From the NCBI RefSeq assembly GCF_030272615.1, contig NC_081412.1:695152083-695216082 (forward strand): DNA of 64,000 bases, read 5' to 3'. Below are positions 33,801-41,356 of this stretch, one piece after another. Below the pieces are notes generated by a model. The model was not told where the DNA came from. It saw only the letters and a list, made by a program, of their open reading frames with translations, and did no database searches. The translations under genes were made by a program, and so were the position numbers. Position 1 is the stretch's first letter, and each line of letters starts with the position of its first letter. The DNA is from Cryptomeria japonica. Its lineage: Eukaryota > Streptophyta > Pinopsida > Cupressales > Cupressaceae.

Positions 33801-36592
33801 GGTAAACCATGTGATCTATGTGATGTTGGCAATTTGGTTAAACACAAAGGCTCCATAGAGTATTCGCCCATGCCTTGGTCTTTGATTTGCATTTTCTGTT
33901 TGAAATCTCCCCATAAGGAGTTGGATTTTGCTATTGGTGGATCAAGTGTCGAAGACTGTTGCTTTTCTCTGTTATAAGGAACCAAACTGTCTTGGGCTGC
34001 CCCCATGGTATTGCAATGTTGAAATGGATTGTGATCAGCTGATATGGAGATTTCCTGTCCATCATAAGGAAATTTGACACACTGGTGGTATGTAGAAGGT
34101 ACTGCTTGCATTTCATGTATCCAGGGTCGGCCTAGTAAGATATTATAAGTGAGATCAATATCTAAAACTTGACATATAGTATCCTTTTGCACGGGGCCTA
34201 CCTGAATAGGTAATATCACTGTTCCTTTAGAGGACCGTTCCTCATCATCATATGCTTTTATGGTAATCTTTTTACAAGGATCAATAGATTCTTCTGAGAA
34301 ACCTAGTGCACGGATAAGCTTTAAAGTACATATATTAAGTCCGGCTCCTCCATCTATTAAGACTCTTTTGACACGGTGTTTGCAAACAATGACTTCAATA
34401 TGTAGAGGAGTATTATGCGGATGACTCAATGAAGTATTATCATGCTCTGAGAAGGTGAGGTTATGAGACTCTGTCATGTGGGCCACCATAGCTTGGAATT
34501 TGTCTGTATCCAGATTTTGAGGTACAGTTGTTTCTAAGAGTGCTTGCTCCAATATGTCTTTGTGTTTTGGAGATAGTTTTAACAATTCCAGGATAGATAT
34601 CTGAGCCGGAGTTTTTCGCAGTTGAGTAACTAAGTCGTATTGGATCTTTGGTGTGGTGGTGGGATGTGCAGTATGCCCCTTTAAGACATATTTCTGGTTC
34701 CGGGTTGTTACATTGACAGATTCATGATCACGTTTATCTCGAATGGTTATAACATTGACTTGATGGTCTTCAGCTGATATGTGATTAATTGTGTTGTTGT
34801 AGATATGATTAATACGAGCTCCGCGGGTATCGTTTGAAGTTGATGCTCCATCTTTATAATTTGGTAAAGGATCTTTGAAGGCTTCGTGATCATTATTTGT
34901 TTTGAGACCATCCACTGTTAAGTCCCCTCGATCAATCATGTCTTGGATTATGTGTTTCAATCGCATGCACTCATTTGTTCTATGACCTTTGTTTCGATGA
35001 AAATCACAATAATGGGAATCATTCCACCAAGGTGGTTTGATCGGGGGTTCATAATTGTTGATTGGAGGTAAAGAAAGAACCTTGTTTGCTAACAGCTCTC
35101 TGAATGCGGACTCTAATGATTGGCCCAATGGTGTGAAAATACGCTTGTGGAAATTGTTGGTGTTGTTGCGTGAATTGTTGTTAGGCCCTGGATTCAGATT
35201 TTTGTTTTGATTATCGTTGGCATTGTTGGTGTTGAGTTGTCCTTGAGTATTGTTTGGTGGATTGGGAGTAGCATTTTTAGGATTTTTCGTATTCTGAGTA
35301 TTTCCTGATAAAGCAAGCACTGGCTGTTTAGATTTAGGATCACAGGATTCATTGTTGCCGTCGTTTTTGTTTCGAGTCCAAAATCGAGTTTTGTCTAGAT
35401 TGGTATTGTTTTGGTTATTGTAGTTTGATGAGTTCGTTCCTTCTTTGTAGAATTTGAGTGTTCCCTTTTTGACACAAGCTTCCTCTACTTGGATGCCATT
35501 TTCAATTAACTTGTCAAAAGATGGGATGCATTGAAGTTTGAGTCTGTAACTCATTTCCCCATTTAAGTTATCAATGAAGATTTCCATTTTCTCTTTTTTA
35601 GAAATATCGCGAGGATATCTCGATACCATGCATCGCCAACGTTGAAGAAATAACATGAATGTTTCATTGTTCTTTTGTTTGGTGTTGCAGATATCTAACA
35701 TGGTTATGGCATGTTGGATGTTGTAAGAATAATGAGTGATGAACTTGTTGACTAATTCGTCAAATGATCTAACAGGTGGTGTAATCTTGGATAACCATTC
35801 CATTGTTTGCCCTCCCAGGCTTCTTGGGAATAACCTCATCAGATACGTGTCATTATGAGCAAATTCAAGACTCATAGTACAAAATTCTCGAACATGATCT
35901 CGAGGATCACCTTTCCCATCATATTTATCAAATTTAGGAATGTCTGAGTTTGGAGGAAAAGGTATCATGTTTAAGCTTCTGTCAAATGGATAAGGACAGA
36001 TTTCGTTTATAGAATACCGCACTGTTGTCCCTTGTTGCATATCATGCATTTGTCTTTGCAACATTTGCATCTGTTGAGTAAGAGCAACCAAAGGCGTATT
36101 ATCTTGCCGAGGGAAGAGTTCTTCCCTTGGATTTGTTCTCATTTGAAAAGGTGTAGCAAATGGTATGTGTTGTTCGGGGGTTTCGAACATAGGTACTCGC
36201 ATTTCTGGTATATGTTGTTCTTGAATTCGTGGTTCAGGTATGCGAGTCTCTTCTTCCCTTTGTTGTTCTTGATATGTGTATTGTTGAGATCCTGTTTGAA
36301 AGACATTTGCGTCGAAATCTTTAGGAATTTTGACACCTTTGCTTGTAAGCATAAGCAGATATTTTTCTTTGTCATTTTCCATGAGTTTTTCAATGAGTTT
36401 TTGGAATGAAGGATTTTCTTGGCATTCCTGAAGAATTGCATCAGTAATTTCAGGATCTTCTGAAGATGGAATTTCAAAAGGATTTGATAACCTGCGATTC
36501 ATACTTGATTCCGCGGGTGTCTCGCTTTGTTTGTTTCGTTGAGAACGAGTGACAGGCATTTCAATAGAAACTTTCAGTGATGAAAGGAACAA
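30872..36592 (-). CDS. TAT-1 Gag-protease-RT-RNase H polyprotein
   Basis: 1,906 codons. The likely start is residue 12 (ATG at 36559, MPVTRSQ), as this is the family's usual opening. Gag has a coiled region near 160-185 and the retrotransposon gag fold at about 225-345, then an Asn-rich linker and a Cys/His block CDFHRNKGHRTNEC near 525. The protease signature is LIDGGAGLN near 744-752 (Gly where Thr or Ser is usual). A G-patch-like segment lies at about 988-1032, then a long acidic linker. RT spans about 1440-1640 with FRDVNKACPKDDFP, MPFGLKNAGATYQR and YVDD at about 1617. The first RNase H (about 1750-1880) starts ILYISTTG with no Asp where the first catalytic one belongs. The frame ends in a TAA after SSK. 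Apart from that stop it is open throughout. Confidence 0.9.
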   Translation of the reverse strand: MFLSSLKVSIEMPVTRSQRNKQSETPAESSMNRRLSNPFEIPSSEDPEITDAILQECQENPSFQKLIEKLMENDKEKYLLMLTSKGVKIPKDFDANVFQTGSQQYTYQEQQREEETRIPEPRIQEQHIPEMRVPMFETPEQHIPFATPFQMRTNPREELFPRQDNTPLVALTQQMQMLQRQMHDMQQGTTVRYSINEICPYPFDRSLNMIPFPPNSDIPKFDKYDGKGDPRDHVREFCTMSLEFAHNDTYLMRLFPRSLGGQTMEWLSKITPPVRSFDELVNKFITHYSYNIQHAITMLDICNTKQKNNETFMLFLQRWRCMVSRYPRDISKKEKMEIFIDNLNGEMSYRLKLQCIPSFDKLIENGIQVEEACVKKGTLKFYKEGTNSSNYNNQNNTNLDKTRFWTRNKNDGNNESCDPKSKQPVLALSGNTQNTKNPKNATPNPPNNTQGQLNTNNANDNQNKNLNPGPNNNSRNNTNNFHKRIFTPLGQSLESAFRELLANKVLSLPPINNYEPPIKPPWWNDSHYCDFHRNKGHRTNECMRLKHIIQDMIDRGDLTVDGLKTNNDHEAFKDPLPNYKDGASTSNDTRGARINHIYNNTINHISAEDHQVNVITIRDKRDHESVNVTTRNQKYVLKGHTAHPTTTPKIQYDLVTQLRKTPAQISILELLKLSPKHKDILEQALLETTVPQNLDTDKFQAMVAHMTESHNLTFSEHDNTSLSHPHNTPLHIEVIVCKHRVKRVLIDGGAGLNICTLKLIRALGFSEESIDPCKKITIKAYDDEERSSKGTVILPIQVGPVQKDTICQVLDIDLTYNILLGRPWIHEMQAVPSTYHQCVKFPYDGQEISISADHNPFQHCNTMGAAQDSLVPYNREKQQSSTLDPPIAKSNSLWGDFKQKMQIKDQGMGEYSMEPLCLTKLPTSHRSHGLPTLSIHQATQPITKFNGTFIQLGTLAHESEDKDVLNWLYKDEEEANRAAALDIVLPTHLYGKGYLIMKQMGYGGKGPIGKRQEGVTEPIDLPSQPSRNKAGLGSKFTFLLKRPPHTNTKPQWKEKKKYKEESWQEALFESAETIRKARERQDQKIHQEKLLNHKKAISTAVAHIYTPVAQEPILSSQAPIIPPRGSTIYEQIQNVEDGLDTESTQNVKIVSIIKDLFSPYNIPVYNTDRIWDDAYETDSNEYEWGTCSDTTTNIPDDTDFISISQEEHNAEDRPLEFGPQHIYDVQESEQQYYEQVYVEDDTIEDLDETLNFFKNKTHHDDNSILTLTVAELDPPHDSLPLVFPDLIDWTEPETHDIPIFPDDESIIHYLCTVNPEIGSTSEPHTDVCSSGSAKSLSRKNESNNESNAENQSMAAMDPKKVKIKDASEGENLFKAPNDGRLDTLPEHFHEQSPILIEPTQSINIGTPEAVRNIHLAESLTEEERLAFIIFFKGQQINFAWSYADMPGVDPHLIMHHLSISAGVKPVKQKLRKMNPQIALMVKTELKKLLDVGFIRPIDYAEWISNIAPVSKPDGSIRICTDFRDVNKACPKDDFPLPSIDIIVDLTAGHAMLSLMDGFSGYNQIKIAPEDQDKTAFTCPWGTYCWNVMPFGLKNAGATYQRAMTTIFHDMMHTFMEDYVDDLLAKSFTRTEHLGILTKIFDRLQKFKVRLNPKKCVFGVTLGKLLGYIISAKGIEVDPAKVQAIMDMPPPKNISQLRSLQGRLQSIRRFIAQLADKSLPFNHLLHKNVPFKWETKCAESFHQIKQYLMNPPVLVPPIAGKPLILYISTTGVSLGALLAQEDQQGKEHAIYYISRTLNGYELNYTFIEKACLTVVFASQKFRHYMLAHTIKLVAKIDPLKYLLSKAALTGRLAKWVMILSEFDIHYTESRAIKGQAIADQLAEAPLPGKQTMDIEFPDRDVFALSSK
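33495..33626 (-). other. G-patch-like domain within TAT-1 polyprotein
   Basis: From GKGYLIMKQMGYGGKGPIGK through the VTEPI segment to AGLGSKF, the spacing of Gly residues, the Met-Gly-aromatic core, a Pro-Ile about 12 residues on and a final GLG match the G-patch consensus. G-patches bind or activate RNA helicases and RNA. In betaretroviruses a G-patch follows the protease; here too it is downstream of the protease. Confidence 0.7.
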
Positions 36593-36947
36593 AGTCCTCG
36601 TTGATGTTTTGCTCTGGCGTTGGTGGTTCTGGTCTAGGTGTGTTATATGTGATGCACTTGTCGGGTAGGAATGCTGGATTGATTTTTCCTCCGCGGTTTA
36701 TCTTTTGATTAAAAGCAGACTTTTGACAGTATGCTCTTGTTTTCAAGGGTTCTTTGTCAAATTCGCTGGATTTGTTTTGGATATAACGTTTGACGTGATA
36801 AAGAAATACCCGATGGGATTTGAAGAGTTGACGATTGATGTATAAAAATTTATTTCTCTTGATGAATTTGGAAAAGCTTGGTTGCTGTTTCTTTAACGTG
36901 ATGTTGCGATAGAGGTTCTTCTTTCTCAGAATAAGGCGATTAGTCAT
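36561..36947 (-). CDS. Small basic ORF upstream of TAT-1 gag
   Basis: 128 codons starting MTNRLILRKKN, strongly basic in the first 90 residues and with a Pro/acidic C-terminus (RPEPPTPEQN, NEDFVPF). Its TGA (36563-36561) is followed by one base and then the gag ATG (36559-36557), so the two frames are almost touching. Ogre-type Tat elements carry an extra ORF before gag, usually larger. I recognise no domain. It could also be a chance ORF in an AT-rich leader. Confidence 0.45.
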   Translation of the reverse strand: MTNRLILRKKNLYRNITLKKQQPSFSKFIKRNKFLYINRQLFKSHRVFLYHVKRYIQNKSSEFDKEPLKTRAYCQKSAFNQKINRGGKINPAFLPDKCITYNTPRPEPPTPEQNINEDFVPFITESFY

Positions 36948-37418
36948 GCATGAGTGATCAATGATTTCCTTTGATTGATTTGGACTCAGTTGATTCTTGT
37001 TTTGAAAATTTCAAATTTTACTTTATCAGAATGAAGGTTTGGCTATTCCTTCACGATAAAGCGCGCCAAATGATATGGATAAGAGTTTCCCGATCTGGAA
37101 ACTGAATTTGACAATTTGGAAAATTTCTAGACAAGTGTTTTTGAGATGAGATCCGTAAGATATTTAAAGGATTGAATTGACACTGATGATGACAAGTTTT
37201 CAGATTATGATAGAAAAGACGTCCTCTAATGCTTGATTCGTTTTTAGATTTTGACAACCTTGTTTGACGCAATTTTGACTTGAAAAATAGTTTTATAGCT
37301 TGTTTTTGTCACTCTGGTTTGATGAAAAACGTGTTTTGATGAAAAACTGTGTTTGAAATATTTTTGAGATTTTCAAAATTTTTGGTTTTTCCAACTCTCT
37401 GTTTTTCTCCCTTTTTCT

Positions 37419-38052
37419 CACGCGCTAAAACAGTTGTTCTATGCGCTAGCAAATTACTTCAATGCGCTAAGAATAGTTACCTACGCGCTACTCTGCCCCT
37501 GGTTACGCGCTAAACAATTGATTCTGGAAAATTTTTGCGTGGTTGACTGTGAAATATGTACGCGCTAAACTGTACTTTCTACGCGCTATCTGGTTTGGTC
37601 AATGCGCTAAAACAGAGATTCCACGCGCCAAGCTGCTTGTTACACGCGCTAAAACAGACTTTTTTTTGAAATTTTTCGTAAAGTTTTTCCGAGAATTACG
37701 CGCTAGACTGTGATCTTGACACGCTAACTGGTTTACCTAATGCGCTAAAACAGAATTTCAATGCGCTAAAATGTTTGTTTTAGGCGCTAAAACAGATTTT
37801 TTTGAATTTTGTTGTGAAGTTTTCAGAAACTTGACGCGCTGCACTGCGATTTTAACGCGCTAACTGGTTTGGTTGATGCGCTAAAGAAGAAATCCGAAGC
37901 GCTAAGATTCTCGTTACACGCGCTAAAACATTTTGTCTCTGTTTTACTTTTAGTTGAAATGCTACTGTTTTTGTTGGACGCGCTATTTTGTTATTCAGAT
38001 GCGCTAAAGTAACTGTTTGACGCGCTAATATGTTGTTCTTACGCGCTAAACT
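37419..38052 (-). repeat. TAGCGC motif array 1 in TAT-1 leader
   Basis: On the minus strand about 22 copies of TAGCGC, often TGTTTTAGCGCRT, spaced about 20-25 bases with a few longer gaps. The plus strand shows it as ACGCGCTAAAACAG. Confidence 0.9.
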
Positions 38053-38159
38053 GCCTGGATTTTTCCTCTTGTTGCTTTTGTGATGTTTTTGATTTTTGTT
38101 GAGAGAATTATCAAGTAGGATGGATGATTTTCTAAAATACAAAATGTAAACACGGCACA

Positions 38160-38960
38160 CAAAGTATAATCATTTTACTTAATCTAACATAAAGTGTATG
38201 TTCTGTCGAGGATGTTTTCGAATCCCCAATGTTTTAACAGGTTGGATACAAGATAAACACTTCAAAAAGACTCTTTATTCAAGGGTCATAAGCAACATCA
38301 TAGCTCACTAGTCTCGATACTCCGTCAGCTCAAACAGCCGTGTCACCCCCTAGAGGGCGCCCGTTTTTTTGCCTTTTGCCAGAAGTTAACCCAAAGTGAA
38401 TTGCTTCACAGTTGAGTAGTTATCTTGGGAGATATATGGTGAGTAATCTTGTGGGCGGATTCTTCCCCACCCTTGCACTATGATGTTACAAATGTTTGGA
38501 TACTGACTCAGCTCAAAGTTTCTAATGCTAAGGTTCTTAATCAGGCTTCCCGTTCGGCCGTCAGTGATAAACTCCCTCAGGAGGCTTCCCAACCTTTAGA
38601 ACAAAGGCTTTACGTATCTCAAGGATACTGGGGGAAGGCTAATCGCTGCGCGCAACCGTTGAAAAGGACTTTCGTCACTTTCCACATTTGATTATAGTGG
38701 GTTGGAATTCTTGGCGTCAAAGCCGTTCCCCACTTAGGTCGTTCCCTTCACACCGGCCATAAACGACTTTAAGAGTTGAGTGCAACTCCTCGGGAAGGCA
38801 GGTCTGCTAAAGGATTTATTGCTTGAATAAAAGAAAGCATAAGAGTGGTTTGGCTTTTTGGTCACCCAGTTAAGGGGAGAGCATATACCTTCCACTTTCG
38901 ATACACGGCAGATAAGTTGTTCTTTTTAGCCTTCAAGACAATGGTTTGCTAACCTCTATT
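38160..38960 (-). other. Leader block conserved between TAT-1 and TAT-2
   Basis: Aligns with about 300-1000 of the window. The best parts are 38690-38890 against 661-845 (CACTTAGGTCGTTCCC, CACCGGCC, GGGAGGCAGG-like and GAGAGCATA words in the same order) and 38550-38630 against 515-600. It has unusually high GC for the leader. Its position suggests a packaging, dimerisation or translation role, which is inference. Confidence 0.7.
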
Positions 38961-39238
38961 TGGAGATGTTGCTCCAATCAGCATGGTGTTCTTTTTAACC
39001 CTTTATAGCAATGATTATTTAATCTATGGAAAATAGATCGTCAACAAAGCAAATTTCGATATTCGAGGTCAACGAAAAGAAAAACGTTTTGCTTGTAAAA
39101 CAAATCTCCTCGCTTTTCCTGCAAGAAATTTGTTAAAAAATCCTGCAAAAGAAATCGGTTAGTTTGTTTCGGGGGACTTCCACAAGTCTAAAATTATTTG
39201 TTCGGTTACACAATCCTTTTTTTGTTGGTTTGTTGTTG

Positions 39239-39794
39239 ATGCGCTACAGAACAAACTGTACGTGCTACAATATTCGGTGGATGCGCTACTGTTCCGTTTG
39301 CATGCGCTATCCTGTTTCTCCGAAGCGCTACTCTGTGGCTTTGATGCGCTAATTTATGGTCTGGTATTTCAGCGACCTTGTTTTCGGGAATTTTGGAATT
39401 TTAATGCGCTAACTGTCCGTTCGGATGCGCTGGAATATTCAGTCTAAGCGCTTGTATATTGGGCTGATGCGCTAATCTGTCAGGTAGAAGCGCTGATCTG
39501 TGTTTCAGTTTTTCTCGAAAAATGGTGGATTTCTATGCACTAACTGTTTGCTGAGACGCGCTAGTATAGGAAGGTGGAGCGCTAAATCTGTTGGTACATG
39601 CGCTAATCTGTCATGTAGAAGCGCTAATCTGTGTTTCGCCGGCATTGACACCTACAGGAAAATATGTTAAATAGTATCATGCGCTAAGGAACAGGTTTAA
39701 CGCGCTAAGACAGAGAGCCCACGCGCTAAACAGTAGGCTAGAAGCGCTAAACTGTTTGGCGGATGCGCTAAAATATGTCTTTGACGCGCTAATT
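39239..39794 (-). repeat. TAGCGC motif array 2 in TAT-1 leader
   Basis: On the minus strand about 20 copies of TAGCGC or AGCGCT, spaced about 20-24 bases, between the conserved block and the primer site. Confidence 0.9.
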
Positions 39795-39857
39795 CTAGTT
39801 TCCCGCGTACCTGCAAAACTCTTCAAATTCAAAAAATGATAGGTTATTGGGGTGCGT

Positions 39858-39875
39858 GCCCCACGGTGGGCGCCA
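39858..39875 (-). other. TAT-1 primer binding site
   Basis: The minus strand reads TGGCGCCCACCGTGGGGC four bases from the LTR end. The same site type occurs in TAT-2 at 1756-1772. Confidence 0.85.
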
Positions 39876-39879
39876 GAAA

Positions 39880-41356
39880 CGTATGTGGGAAAAATGGATT
39901 GTTAGAATTAAAAATGTGAAAAATATGTAAAATACCAATCCACACACACACACAGGACTTCTTGATGCAAGCTATGGAGTAACGATGCGTTACTCAGCTT
40001 CCCAAGGAGGGTCCCATGGTTCTCTATCTCACAATGTCCCTCAAACCAATGTTTTGCTCTCAGCTTACTGAGCAAAATGGCTTAGGGATGGCAAATATGA
40101 GAACGAGAGAGATTTTAACTGATCTTAGTATGAGATGTGTTATAAGCTATGTGTGATACTAAAATGCAACAAACTAAATGATAAGATGACAAGGTTAGTA
40201 TGAATACTATCCTAGCATACTATATTTAGTCTATGATTGAGCTAAAATGGTAAATAAAGTAATCTAAGCATGCATATTAGTCTAATTTATGATCTAAAAG
40301 AGGCTAAATGAGGAGCATATATAAAATGAGAAAGCTTGAAAGAATTTGAGCATAAGTGTGATGCTTCAAATTTGAAAGATGATTGTTAAGAATGGAGGAA
40401 TGAGGGCTCTATTTATAGCACAAATAGGGCAATGGATGGTCAGGATTGAATGGCTTAATCAAGGGCCAAGTTTGAAAGTTGGGGATCCATGTGCACAATT
40501 GGCACCAATGAAATGATGACAAATGTCCACACCAGATTGGGTTGAAAGAAGAGGTTGGAGGCATTAAAGGCCTGAGAAGACCTCATGGTTATCTAAAGGC
40601 TAAGGGTCAAGTCTAAATTAGGTTTACCTACTGAATTAGGATCTAATCCAGGGATAAGCCCTTGTGCAAATGATTAAGAGATAATCATGGTCAAAGCATT
40701 AATAACCTGATGAGACCCTTGAGTTGGATAGAGGTTGAGTCAAAACAAATCTTTTAACCATGTGGGAGGGTTTGAAATAACCATTAATGGTTATTGGAGA
40801 CTTTGGGGATTAAGTGGTTGAAGGTTGGAAGCCTTCAATGGTTTTCAAAGACTTTGGAGTTTTTGGTGGTTGAAGGTTGAAAACCTTCAATGGTTATCCA
40901 AGACTTTGGGCTATTTGAGAAGTGACCTCCCTTTGCTTAGGGATGTGACAAAGTTTAGAGGAGGGTTAGGTTAATTAGAATCGATTAGAAGATTCTAGAA
41001 GGGGTTAGGAAGGGGTTTGAGATTTTGCAAGTGGATGAGGGGATAATAGGATTTAATTGATTTATTTGATTTTCATTCAATTTGGTTGTAATTTGGAGAA
41101 ATTAAATAAATATGATTTATTCAATTTAGGATAACTATTTAATTAAATTTGAATTTAATTAAAAGTGGCTAGGGGGATTTAATTGAATAAAATGATTTAT
41201 TCATTAAATGGTATAGTGAATTTTATTTAAATAAATCGAGCAATTTATTTAATAAAATAGAAGAATGTGGATAATTTAATTAAATTGGATTTAATCAAAT
41301 AGGAAAATGAACATAAAATATTCATTTAGGAATATGGTCATTTTTATACGTCTACA
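39880..41356 (-). repeat. TAT-1 5' LTR
   Basis: 1,477 bp; drives the genomic RNA on the minus strand. Its innermost base is C where the other LTR has T, so the terminal TG is now CG on the plus strand. The TATA box is at 40410-40417. Confidence 0.95.

Larger units (their letters stand above)
36948..39857 (-). other. TAT-1 gag-pol leader
   Basis: About 2.9 kb without convincing genes. Reading on the minus strand from the primer site: array 2 (39794-39239), a conserved block (about 38960-38160) shared with TAT-2, array 1 (38052-37419), then an AT-rich part up to the small ORF. A frame at 37852-38160 is open only because the motif spacing tends to keep frame. Confidence 0.8.
22671..41356 (-). 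mobile_element. TAT-1, young Tat-lineage element with an antisense cargo gene
   Basis: The LTRs, 22671-24147 and 39880-41356, are both 1,477 bp. Target duplication GAAGG is exact at 22666-22670 and 41357-41361. The minus-strand order is LTR, primer site, long leader with motif arrays, small ORF, gag-pro-G-patch-RT-RNase H, stop, second RNase H-integrase, then a plus-strand gene, polypurine tract, LTR. The double RNase H is the known mark of the Tat (Ogre/Retand-like) lineage, as is extra coding sequence between pol and the 3' LTR. Comparing the LTRs by eye I find about seven differences, all C/T or G/A changes, so the insertion is recent. Confidence 0.95.

Noticed and set aside
37852-38160. 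102-codon minus-strand ORF rich in Leu-Ala-Arg words
   Set aside because: It is the translation of the TAGCGC array, whose spacing happens to keep frame; the intron array gives similar chance frames (25093-25404).
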